A DNA stretch of 5,330 nucleotides from Treponema sp. Its GTDB lineage: Bacteria; Spirochaetota; Spirochaetia; Treponematales; Breznakiellaceae. The notes beneath the pieces were generated by a model, which saw only the letters and a list, made by a program, of their open reading frames with translations, had not been told where the DNA came from and ran no database searches. The position numbers were made by a program, and so were the translations under genes. The stretch lies in contig WQWD01000188.1 in NCBI GenBank assembly GCA_009785545.1, positions 1 through 5,330 of the forward strand. The letters run 5' to 3'. This document shows positions 1 through 5,180 of this stretch, piece by piece (position 1 is the first letter of the stretch; every line of letters starts with the position of its first letter).

Positions 1-434
1 TCACCGATCCATTTAATAATTCTGTTGTATCCATTATTATACCAAAATCTTATGGCAACCCAATTTTTAATATCAACATTAAGAATTACCCTATTATATT
101 TCTGTTCCATTTTCCATTTTTTTTCATACATATTCAAAATGATTTTGCCTAAGCCTTTTTTTTGTTCATTTTGTTTTACATGAAAACAACCCAAAAATAT
201 AGTATCATTATCTATATAATATTCGCAAAAATTGACCATTTCATTAAATTCGTTATACACGCATTCAAGCCTAACATTTTCCTTTTTTCCATTTTCTGGA
301 AGATCAGGATTTGTTATCGTCTCTTCAGCTGATTTACATTCAGTATAACCACTGAATTCCGTAATGTAAGAAACTGAATCTAATAATTCTTGCAAGTCAT
401 CTTTCATCGAAATATCTATTGTTTGAATTTTCAT
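1..434 (-). CDS. GNAT-family N-acetyltransferase, 3' end cut off by the window edge
   Basis: The frame is open from ATG at 432-434 to the left edge: 144 full codons and no stop, so the C-terminus is missing. GNAT proteins transfer an acetyl group from acetyl-CoA to an amine. The acetyl-CoA pyrophosphate-binding loop (motif A) appears as QKKGLGKIILNMYEK at about residues 104-118, matching Q/RxxGxG/A followed by a helix. It follows a strand with IFLGCFHV. The later segment NVDIKNWVAIRFWYNNGY matches the GNAT motif B pattern in which an Asn and an A-x-x-F-Y helix precede G-[FY]. Family members are usually 140-170 residues, so only a short tail should be lost. The start is supported by GAGG (441-444) six bases upstream. 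The substrate cannot be told. It could be a RimI-like protein acetyltransferase or a small-molecule enzyme. Confidence 0.85.
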   Translation of the reverse strand, partial: MKIQTIDISMKDDLQELLDSVSYITEFSGYTECKSAEETITNPDLPENGKKENVRLECVYNEFNEMVNFCEYYIDNDTIFLGCFHVKQNEQKKGLGKIILNMYEKKWKMEQKYNRVILNVDIKNWVAIRFWYNNGYNRIIKWIG

Positions 435-450
435 TTATATCCTCAGATAA

Positions 451-479
451 ATAATAGAAAAAATATCTATTATTGTCAA
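451..479 (-). promoter_or_regulatory. Sigma70-type promoter of the GNAT gene
   Basis: On the minus strand there is a perfect -35 TTGACA (474-479), a 17-base spacer and a -10 TATTAT (451-456). Transcription would start near 444-445. That gives a leader of only about ten bases that opens with the GAGG ribosome binding site. The promoter sits directly beyond repeat copy A, so the repeat does not interrupt it. Confidence 0.65.
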
Positions 480-488
480 ATCTATTAT

Positions 489-517
489 CAATCAACAACC
501 CCGCCATGAAGACGGGG
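489..517 (-). terminator. Possible weak minus-strand terminator in repeat copy A
   Basis: Read on the minus strand, CCCCGUC and GGCGGGG pair through one U-G wobble around the loop UUCAU. The following sequence is TTGTTGATT, which is only a weak U tract. It would separate transcripts of the decayed region from the GNAT promoter just downstream. Confidence 0.35.
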
Positions 518-564
518 TATGTTGTTCTAATAAGGAATTGCAGTCGGGCTTTAATACTTTTAAC
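491..564. repeat. Direct repeat copy A, truncated
   Basis: This copy aligns with 1083-1158 in the same orientation over about 74 bases, with roughly four mismatches and two single-base gaps. The longest identical block begins at GACGGGGTATGTTG and runs through TAATAAGGAATTGCA. It opens with a hairpin (499-517) with CCCCG and CGGGG arms. Similarity stops after TTTTAAC, so this copy lacks the second hairpin found beyond copy B. Hairpins at the ends and a non-coding core fit an eroded IS200/IS605-end or palindrome-associated miniature element. That identity is inferred. Confidence 0.85.
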
Positions 565-609
565 TGTGGTTGTCAGAAAACATGAAATACAATCCTCTCC
601 AAAGAATTT

Positions 610-735
610 TTATTTGAAAAGCTCTGTTTGTTTTATCTCCATTTTTGAAAAAGCAAATAATTTTTTCCCTAAATCTTTAATTGAAGCACCAATGAGGTAT
701 ACAATATTATCAAGCCTCTTCGAGGCTTGGCTCTT
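610..735 (-). pseudogene. C-terminal remnant of a RhuM-type protein
   Basis: The minus-strand frame between a stop at 736-738 and TAA at 610-612 encodes 41 residues. From about 711 it reads DNIVYLIGASIKDLGKK and then LFAFSKME, ending ELFK. From memory this matches the conserved C-terminal tail (YHxGASLKDLGKKxFAFSK) of proteins that start with a RhuM-type DNA-binding region and end in a phospholipase-D-like domain. No plausible start or ribosome binding site precedes it, and its frame differs from that of the N-terminal remnant at 786-1064. The simplest reading is that both pieces come from one gene that lost its middle, where roughly 200 residues would be expected. Residues before 711 are probably unrelated sequence, since they fall in a hairpin. 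Confidence 0.7.
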
Positions 736-737
736 TT
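711..737 (+). terminator. 8-bp hairpin with a short T-rich tail
   Basis: CAAGCCTC (711-718) and GAGGCTTG (722-729) pair perfectly around TTC. On the plus strand GCTCTTTT follows. No plus-strand gene ends here, so this may be a leftover of the deletion that joined the two RhuM-type remnants rather than a working terminator. Confidence 0.3.
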
Positions 738-750
738 AATGAATTTTATT

Positions 751-771
751 AAAAAGTCCGCTCGCGCGGAC
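751..771 (-). terminator. Intrinsic terminator with a GCGA tetraloop
   Basis: On the minus strand GTCCGC, GCGA and GCGGAC form a 6-bp GC-rich stem closed by a GNRA tetraloop, followed by TTTTTAAT. It lies 15 bases after the TAA (786-788) that ends the N-terminal RhuM-type remnant. One arm can also pair with 805-813 (TCCGCTCGC with GCGAGCGGA), so two folds compete. Confidence 0.6.
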
Positions 772-785
772 AATCGGGTCAATGA

Positions 786-1064
786 TTAAAAAGCGGTCGT
801 GGAAGCGAGCGGATTTATTTGCTGAGTGGTATGTTCCATTTTGGAACATACCACTTTTTCGTCCAATTCACCACATTCAAAAATATTCTTTAAGTGTTTT
901 GTTATCGCCTAGCGCTGAGTACCGAATAACTCCGCAATTTGAGCCTGCGTAAGCCAAACGGTTTCAGCTTCCAGGCGGACTTCTAATTTAAGAGTACCGT
1001 CAGGCTGATACATCACTATTTCGCCTTTGTTTTCCAGTTGTTGCTGAATGGTCGTTATGTCCAT
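786..1064 (-). pseudogene. RhuM-type gene N-terminal remnant with an in-frame TAG
   Basis: From ATG at 1062-1064, with AAGGA (1069-1073) four bases upstream, the first 51 codons give MDITTIQQQLENKGEIVMYQ, then PDGTLKLEVRLEA and ETVWLTQAQIAELFGTQR. This is the typical opening of RhuM-type proteins, whose N-terminal part is a helix-turn-helix DNA-binding region. Codon 52 is TAG (909-911). The same frame then continues with family-like sequence AITKHLKNIFECGELDEKVV and CSKMEHTTQ. After that it loses the family pattern and stops at TAA (786-788). Intact members run to about 330 residues, so this piece covers less than a third. Its C-terminal partner is probably at 610-735. These proteins are common on genomic islands near restriction or phage genes, and their function is poorly defined. 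Copy B of the direct repeat lies just upstream. Confidence 0.8.
825..859. repeat. Perfect 14-bp palindrome with a T5 tail on the plus strand
   Basis: AGTGGTATGTTCCA (825-838) and TGGAACATACCACT (842-855) are exact inverted copies around TTT, and the plus strand continues TTTTC. It has the layout of a rho-independent terminator read rightward. It falls inside the RhuM-type remnant, where it encodes VVCSKMEHTT, so the symmetry may partly follow from conserved coding sequence. Confidence 0.6.
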
Positions 1065-1080
1065 ATTTTCCTTTTAGTTA

Positions 1081-1110
1081 AAATCAAAAACCCCGCCATG
1101 AATGACGGGG
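1081..1110 (-). terminator. Minus-strand terminator formed by repeat copy B
   Basis: Transcribed leftward, CCCCGUCA and UGGCGGGG form an 8-bp stem with one U-G pair and loop UUCA, followed by UUUUUGAUUU. On the plus strand the same position gives a C-A mismatch, so the structure favours the minus strand. It ends about 16 bases before the RhuM-type start codon, which would block read-through from the gene on the right. Confidence 0.55.
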
Positions 1111-1158
1111 TATGTTGTTCTAATAAGGAATTGCAATCGGGCTTTAATCCCTTTTAAC
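1083..1158. repeat. Direct repeat copy B
   Basis: This is the second copy of the repeat at 491-564, in the same orientation, with its left-end hairpin at 1091-1110. It is followed at once by a second hairpin (1158-1173), which copy A lacks. Together with it the unit spans about 105 bp with a hairpin at each end. I see no reading frame in it. It lies between the terminator of the repeat protein gene and the start of the RhuM-type remnant. Confidence 0.85.
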
Positions 1159-1187
1159 CGCCCTGAAGGGCGGGGTATTAAACCCCT
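1158..1187. repeat. Second hairpin beyond copy B with an alternative pairing
   Basis: CCGCCC (1158-1163) and GGGCGG (1168-1173) pair around TGAA. The next bases, GGGG (1172-1175) and CCCC (1183-1186), can pair instead around TATTAAA. CCGCCC-loop-GGGCGGGG followed by an AT tract resembles the end hairpins of IS200/IS605 elements. No transposase is present nearby. Confidence 0.55.
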
Positions 1188-1196
1188 CCGCACGAA

Positions 1197-1274
1197 TAAA
1201 AAAAGTTGCCATCTGTACTGTAATCTTTTCTTCTTCGGAGAAGATTACACCAGCAAATATTAATATACGGCAAC
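1197..1274 (-). terminator. Nested two-stem terminator after the GFVN-repeat gene
   Basis: Read on the minus strand, an inner hairpin (1220-1248, arms GTAATCTT and AAGATTAC with a wobble-containing extension) is enclosed by an outer GTTGCC (1269-1274) and GGCAAC (1205-1210) stem. A run of seven T (1198-1204) follows the outer stem. The outer arm starts three bases after the stop codon of the gene at 1277-2290, so this is its likely transcription end. Confidence 0.55.
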
Positions 1275-1276
1275 AA

Positions 1277-2290
1277 TCACCACTGAAACTTTAAAGCCAA
1301 TCTTGCGCCTATAAACAAATTATTTCTTTCGTTTAGATCAAACTTATGCAAACTAAAAAATGGCTCCAGCAATTCGCCTGATCTTCCGATATATTGCCAT
1401 GTAACTGACGGCCCAGCGACAATGCTTGTTCCAGAACCAATTCTAAATCCAAAATTAGCCGTAAAATTCAAAAATTGATTGTTAAAACCAAGAATACTGG
1501 ACGATAACAATTCCGGGTTAAAAAAGAAATTGTCATTTATCGAAAGTATCGAACCTATTCCCGCTCCGAATGACATCGCTTCATCAAGCTCATCTATAAA
1601 TGGATTCCATGAAGCTCTAAACAAAGTATATAATTTATTAACACCGATTTTAAAAGTCAGATTGAGGGGCGATATTTCATTAACGCTGAGTTCTATCGCC
1701 CTGTATCCGCCGTTTCGCACAATCGAAATAAAACCAAAAGGAATACCGTTTTCTATTGAGTCCGCAATATTAATAAAACCTAATTGGAAACCATTAATTT
1801 TGCTGGCTAAATTAACAAATGCAATTTGCGCTCCGTTAAAACCGTTCAGTGCGGTATTTACAAAACCAAGTTGAAAACCCCGCATGGAATCGCCGGTTAC
1901 TGTATTAACAAAGCCCGTTTGAAGCCCGCTAAAAGAGTGTATAGTAGTGTTTACAAAACCTAATTGTAAACCATTAAATGATCCCATAGTTGTATTTACA
2001 AACCCTGTTTGAAGCCCGTCAAAATTACCGCCAGTCACATTTACAAAACCAATTTGTACACTGCTAAAATCATTTTCGTTGTAGTTGAAAAACCCAATTT
2101 GAGGCATAGAATGACTTCCTGCGGCAAAATTAACAAAACCAATCAGCGGGAAATTAAAATTCGGGCTGACAGCATTAAAAAAGAAAGTATACACATTAAT
2201 GTTATGGGCCTGAGGGGCAGGGGTTTCCTCGGCAAAGTTGACACCAACAAGCATTAAGCAAAAAATAACCGCAAAAATTGCCTTTTTCAT
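1277..2290 (-). CDS. Exported GFVN-repeat surface protein, probably outer-membrane associated
   Basis: 337 residues. Residues 1-20 form a Sec signal peptide: KK, then the hydrophobic stretch AIFAVIFCLMLVGV, with likely cleavage after A20 before EETPAPQ. There is no lipobox at a sensible place. Residues about 48-193 contain about ten tandem units of 13-18 residues, with consensus Q-x-G-F-V-N-x-x-x-x-x-F-x-G. This regularity suggests a beta-solenoid or stacked beta-hairpins. Residues 195-337 look like amphipathic beta strands rich in aromatic residues, and the protein ends LALKFQW. A terminal aromatic residue is a usual feature of outer-membrane beta-barrel proteins. Similar GLQxGFVN-type repeats are known to me from spirochaete surface proteins (an LA_2272-like surface repeat); that match is from memory. 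AGGAG lies eight bases before the ATG. The gene is divergent from glgA and its function is unknown. The frame and export signal are secure, the location is inferred. Confidence 0.9.
   Translation of the reverse strand: MKKAIFAVIFCLMLVGVNFAEETPAPQAHNINVYTFFFNAVSPNFNFPLIGFVNFAAGSHSMPQIGFFNYNENDFSSVQIGFVNVTGGNFDGLQTGFVNTTMGSFNGLQLGFVNTTIHSFSGLQTGFVNTVTGDSMRGFQLGFVNTALNGFNGAQIAFVNLASKINGFQLGFINIADSIENGIPFGFISIVRNGGYRAIELSVNEISPLNLTFKIGVNKLYTLFRASWNPFIDELDEAMSFGAGIGSILSINDNFFFNPELLSSSILGFNNQFLNFTANFGFRIGSGTSIVAGPSVTWQYIGRSGELLEPFFSLHKFDLNERNNLFIGARLALKFQW
1712..2149 (-). repeat. Tandem 42-48-bp coding repeats (GFVN units)
   Basis: About ten imperfect direct repeats of 14-16 codons lie inside the surface protein gene. 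On the plus strand each is marked by TTTACAAAACC or TTAACAAARCC followed by a variable AATTG or GTTTG. The central units (about 1860-2050) are closest to each other, and the outer ones have diverged most. This pattern fits growth by internal duplication. Confidence 0.85.
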
Positions 2291-2351
2291 ATATTATGCT
2301 CCTATTATCTTAAAAAAAGTTAAATTATTTCCTTTTTATATGTTATAATAT

Positions 2352-2380
2352 ATCTTATGGGAAGTCTACCTATTTGTTAA
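2352..2380 (-). promoter_or_regulatory. Possible promoter of the GFVN-repeat gene
   Basis: On the minus strand TTAACA (2375-2380) and TAAGAT (2352-2357) are 17 bases apart, a 5/6 and a 4/6 match to consensus. This predicts a leader of about 55 bases ending in the AGGAG site. The surrounding DNA is very AT-rich, so other -10 choices exist. Confidence 0.35.
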
Positions 2381-2407
2381 ATTCTAGCAGAAAAAGCAAA
2401 AGAGTTC

Positions 2408-2436
2408 TCGACAACTGCAAGATATCAGAGTATTAT
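2408..2436 (+). promoter_or_regulatory. Sigma70-type promoter of the glgA transcript
   Basis: TCGACA (2408-2413) and TATTAT (2431-2436) are 17 bases apart, each a 5/6 match to consensus. The predicted start near 2443 falls at the base of the hairpin at 2445-2463. The mRNA would therefore carry a 5' terminal stem-loop, then the short leader frame, then glgA. Confidence 0.6.
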
Positions 2437-2444
2437 TAATGCAG

Positions 2445-2463
2445 TGTCAGGTTTAGCCTGACA
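2445..2463 (+). promoter_or_regulatory. Leader hairpin at the 5' end of the glgA mRNA
   Basis: TGTCAGG and CCTGACA form a perfect 7-bp stem around TTTAG. No T tract follows, so this is not a terminator. It lies three bases before the purine-rich ribosome binding site (AGGGGG, 2466-2471) of the 28-codon leader frame. It could protect the 5' end of the mRNA, act as an operator (each arm is a dyad half-site), or influence initiation on the leader frame. Confidence 0.5.
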
Positions 2464-2475
2464 ACAGGGGGTAAG

Positions 2476-2562
2476 ATGGACAAGGCAATTGAGACGTTTG
2501 ATACAACAGGTTTTACAACACGGCAAAATAACGGCATAAAAATGGCGGAGAGTACCCAATGA
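2476..2562 (+). CDS. 28-residue leader peptide overlapping the glgA start
   Basis: The frame begins MDKAIETFDTTG and ends KMAESTQ. It is polar, with no signal peptide, membrane segment or run of a single amino acid. AGGGGG lies four bases before its ATG, the strongest Shine-Dalgarno match in this region. Its TGA (2560-2562) overlaps the glgA ATG as ATGA, the classic arrangement for translational coupling. Upstream in frame there is a stop at 2437-2439 and no other start, so it is not the tail of a longer gene. I do not recognise the sequence. It may be a leader peptide, a small protein, or a chance frame. The ribosome binding site and exact overlap favour translation. Confidence 0.5.
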   Translation: MDKAIETFDTTGFTTRQNNGIKMAESTQ

Positions 2563-4061
2563 AAATATTGATGATTTCCAGTGAAACAGTGCCTTGGGCA
2601 AAAACAGGCGGCCTCGCTGACGTGGTTTCCGCCCTTTCGATTACTCTCGCAAAATCAGGGCATGACGTAAGAATTGTTATTCCGCGTTATTATTCAATCG
2701 ATAAAACAAAATTGGAACAGCTTCCCGGCGAAATGGGAACACCGATGGGCGAAGGCGTTGAAGAGTGGAGTGCGGTTTATACAACGACTATGCCGGGAAC
2801 AACAAAAGAAAATCCTGTAAAAGTTTATTTTATAGACCATGAGATTTTTTTTGGCAGAGACGGAATTTACGGCAATTCCAATCAGACTGATTTTGTAGAC
2901 AACCCAAGACGTTTTACTTTTTTTTGCTATGCGGCGTTCCAACTTTGCCGAAAAATAAAATGGTTTCCAGATGTGCTTCATGCCCATGATTGGCCTGCGG
3001 CAGTTGCTCCTGTGTATCTGAAATTTGCGGAAAGATTTCCCGGCAGCGATTTTGAAAACACAGTATCGGTACTTACAATTCACAATCTCGGTTATCAGGG
3101 AATCTATCACAAAGATAATTTTAACTATTCAGGGCTTGGCTGGGATGTTTTTTACAAGGGCGGGTTTGAAGATTTTAAGATGATGAATATGCTCAAAGCC
3201 GGACTTTACAGCTCCGACAAAATAAACACAGTTTCACCTAACTATGCGGAAGAAACAAAAACGCAGGCGCTGGGATTCAGGCTTGACGGAGTTTTGCGGT
3301 ATCGCAGTTCCGATTATTATGGAATACTCAATGGAATCGATTCGGATTTATGGAACCCGGAAAAAGATACAAATATTCCTCAGACTTATTCTAAAAAAGA
3401 TATATCCGGCAAGGCAAAAGCAAAAGAAGCTTTACAAAAAGAATTTGGGCTTGCACGTGATGCGAATGTGCCAATTATCGGTATGATAACGAGGCTGACA
3501 GATCAAAAAGGTTTAGGGGAGCTTTTCGGCCCTGCTTACGGATCTGCGTGGTCAATTTGCAGAGACATGGACTTGCAAATGGTGATTTTAGGTACTGGCG
3601 AAAAATGGTGCGAAAACGAAATTTTAAGCCTTGCTTCGAGGCTTTCCAATTTTAAAGCAAAAATAAACTACAGCGAAAAGTTAAGCCACCTGATAGAAGC
3701 CGGCTCGGACTTTTTCCTTATGCCAAGTCTTTACGAACCATGCGGGCTTAATCAGATGTATTCGCTTGTTTACGGAACTATCCCGATTGTCCGCAGTACC
3801 GGCGGTCTTGTTGACACTGTAGAAAACTTTAACGAAAAAACAGGCGAAGGCACAGGTTTTATGTTTGACCATCTCACCCCGTCATCAATTTACAATACTG
3901 TAGGCTGGGCTGTTTGGGCGTGGTACAACAGGCGCAAAGACATCGAAAAAATGCGTATACGTGGAATGTCAAAAAACTTTTCATGGGAAAGTTCGGCGCA
4001 AAACTATGTCGAAATGTACGAAGCCGCCCGGAAAGACAGGGGCATTACTAGCGTTCTGTAA
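2559..4061 (+). CDS. glgA: Glycogen synthase (ADP-glucose type, GT5)
   Basis: 500 residues, slightly longer than the 477 of Escherichia coli GlgA. The enzyme adds glucose from ADP-glucose to the non-reducing end of alpha-1,4-glucan during glycogen storage in the cytoplasm. The GT-B fold is visible. The N-terminal domain has the KTGGL loop at 15-19, which binds the nucleotide sugar, HAHDW at 141-145 and HNLGYQG at 175-181. NTVSPNYAEE at 223-232 and NGID at 258-261 lead into the C-terminal domain. That domain has RLTDQKG at 312-318, with the conserved Arg and Lys that contact phosphate, and GTGE at 345-348. It also has YEPCGLNQ at 392-399, including the catalytic E393, and STGGLVDTV at 413-421. 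No key residue is missing. GGAG (2547-2550) sits eight bases before the ATG, so initiation can be independent as well as coupled to the leader frame. No other glg gene lies in the window. Confidence 0.97.
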   Translation: MKILMISSETVPWAKTGGLADVVSALSITLAKSGHDVRIVIPRYYSIDKTKLEQLPGEMGTPMGEGVEEWSAVYTTTMPGTTKENPVKVYFIDHEIFFGRDGIYGNSNQTDFVDNPRRFTFFCYAAFQLCRKIKWFPDVLHAHDWPAAVAPVYLKFAERFPGSDFENTVSVLTIHNLGYQGIYHKDNFNYSGLGWDVFYKGGFEDFKMMNMLKAGLYSSDKINTVSPNYAEETKTQALGFRLDGVLRYRSSDYYGILNGIDSDLWNPEKDTNIPQTYSKKDISGKAKAKEALQKEFGLARDANVPIIGMITRLTDQKGLGELFGPAYGSAWSICRDMDLQMVILGTGEKWCENEILSLASRLSNFKAKINYSEKLSHLIEAGSDFFLMPSLYEPCGLNQMYSLVYGTIPIVRSTGGLVDTVENFNEKTGEGTGFMFDHLTPSSIYNTVGWAVWAWYNRRKDIEKMRIRGMSKNFSWESSAQNYVEMYEAARKDRGITSVL

Positions 4062-4088
4062 TATTCGGTTAGCGGAATATTACAGAAC
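4053..4088. terminator. 14-bp inverted repeat between the convergent genes
   Basis: GTTCTGTAATATTC (4053-4066) and GAATATTACAGAAC (4075-4088) are exact inverted copies with an 8-base loop. The glgA stop codon (4059-4061) lies within the left arm, and the ATPase stop (4095-4097) is six bases to the right. The stem is AT-rich, and only TTATTTATAATT follows on the plus strand, so it is a weak candidate terminator. Its position suits a shared transcript end or 3' stabilising stem for both genes. Confidence 0.5.
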
Positions 4089-4094
4089 ACTAAG

Positions 4095-5174
4095 TTATTT
4101 ATAATTAAAACATCTAATCGAATGACCGGGTTTTATTTTGATTAATGTGGGGTGTTCTTTGTAACAGCGTTCTGTTGCCATTGGACATCTTGGAGCAAAA
4201 GAACAGTATTCCGTACCTTGTTCCAACGATGGAGTTACCACTTCTGGTTTTAACTCGATGTTATCGTTCTTTTTATGCGTATTGCTTCTAAAAACGTTAA
4301 ACATATTGCTTTCTTGATGTGTATTGAGCTCTGCTGCGTTATTTGCATTAGACTCTTCATTCGCTTCCGCCGGCACTCCCGCTGCCGAAGAAAACAATAA
4401 TTGCGTATATGGATGAAGCGCTTCCCGGTACAAATCTGCCGCAGGCGCTTCTTCCATTAGCTCTCCCCGATACATAACGCCGATGCGATCGCAAAAATAA
4501 CACGCTACCTTTAAATCGTGGGCAATAAACAAAAAAGCCATTCCTCTTTTTTCACGAATATCGAGCAGCAAGTTAAGAATCTGCCCCTGAATGGAAACAT
4601 CCAGAGCAGACACTACCTCATCGCAAATTAAAACTTCAGGCTCCATCAAAAGAGAGCGGGCGATAGAAATACGCTGACGCTGACCGCCAGAAAATTCCGA
4701 TGGGCGTTTTTCCAAATCGGCAGCCCCAAGCCCTACTTCTTCCAAAATGGCAGCTGCTTTTTCACGTAACTGCGGTTCAGTAACGCCTCGTCGTTTTAAT
4801 GACTTGCGACACCCGGAAACAAGTATCTCGTAAACGCTCATTCTGGGATTCAAAGACCTTGCCGGGTCCTGAAACACATATCGGACTTTTTCTCTGTACT
4901 GACGAAGCGCTTCTTTTTCCAGCCCTGCTACCGCAATAGCCTTGTCATCTTGATGATAGACAATTTCGCCGGAATCGGCCTTATACATACCAACCAACAT
5001 TCTGGCTGTAGTAGTCTTTCCGCAGCCGGATTCCCCAACAAGACCATACGCTTCTTTTTTGTCAATCGAAAAGGAGATATCATTTACCGCATAGACAAAA
5101 CGCCCAAAACGGGCAAAAAATCCTGCCTCTAAATTAAAGCGTTTTTTTAGATTGGAGATAGTAAGTACTGCCAT
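4095..5174 (-). CDS. oppF: Oligopeptide/dipeptide ABC transporter ATPase, OppF/DppF type
   Basis: 359 residues. It is one of two ATPases that would drive peptide uptake through an Opp/Dpp permease on the inner face of the cytoplasmic membrane. Visible motifs are Walker A GESGCGKTT (47-55), Q-loop YVFQDP (Q102), signature FSGGQRQR (161-168), Walker B VLICDE (E186), D-loop SALD (189-192) and switch H219. The N-terminal FFARFGRFVYAVNDISF is typical of the OppF side of the pair. The C-terminal extension has HPYTQLL (254-260) and the cysteines C324, C330, C337 and C355. That cluster is conserved in the family, and in some members it binds an iron-sulfur cluster. Residues about 265-318 are an Asn/Glu-rich low-complexity insert, longer than usual. 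No Shine-Dalgarno sequence precedes the ATG. The partner ATPase and permease genes are not in the window; metal or glutathione relatives are possible substrates. Confidence 0.93.
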   Translation of the reverse strand: MAVLTISNLKKRFNLEAGFFARFGRFVYAVNDISFSIDKKEAYGLVGESGCGKTTTARMLVGMYKADSGEIVYHQDDKAIAVAGLEKEALRQYREKVRYVFQDPARSLNPRMSVYEILVSGCRKSLKRRGVTEPQLREKAAAILEEVGLGAADLEKRPSEFSGGQRQRISIARSLLMEPEVLICDEVVSALDVSIQGQILNLLLDIREKRGMAFLFIAHDLKVACYFCDRIGVMYRGELMEEAPAADLYREALHPYTQLLFSSAAGVPAEANEESNANNAAELNTHQESNMFNVFRSNTHKKNDNIELKPEVVTPSLEQGTEYCSFAPRCPMATERCYKEHPTLIKIKPGHSIRCFNYK

Positions 5175-5180
5175 AAGGAA

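Noticed and set aside
473..739. Plus-strand frame of 88 codons starting with TTG
   Set aside because: It crosses repeat copy A and a hairpin, lies antisense to the RhuM-type C-terminal remnant and the GNAT promoter, and has no family-like sequence or ribosome binding site.
491..1158. CRISPR array
   Set aside because: There are only two repeat copies about 590 bases apart, with hairpin ends and a decayed gene between them rather than spacers.
1479..2257. Two plus-strand frames (1479-1874 and 2009-2257)
   Set aside because: Both are antisense to the GFVN-repeat gene, whose repeat structure and signal peptide show which frame is real.
2344..2349. TATAAT on the plus strand as an alternative glgA promoter
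   Set aside because: The matching -35 position reads TAAATT. The pair at 2408-2436 is better and nearer the gene.
2694..3872. Frames inside glgA (2694-3110 minus, 3244-3486 plus, 3681-3872 minus)
   Set aside because: glgA has all its motifs in one uninterrupted frame, and these overlaps resemble no family.
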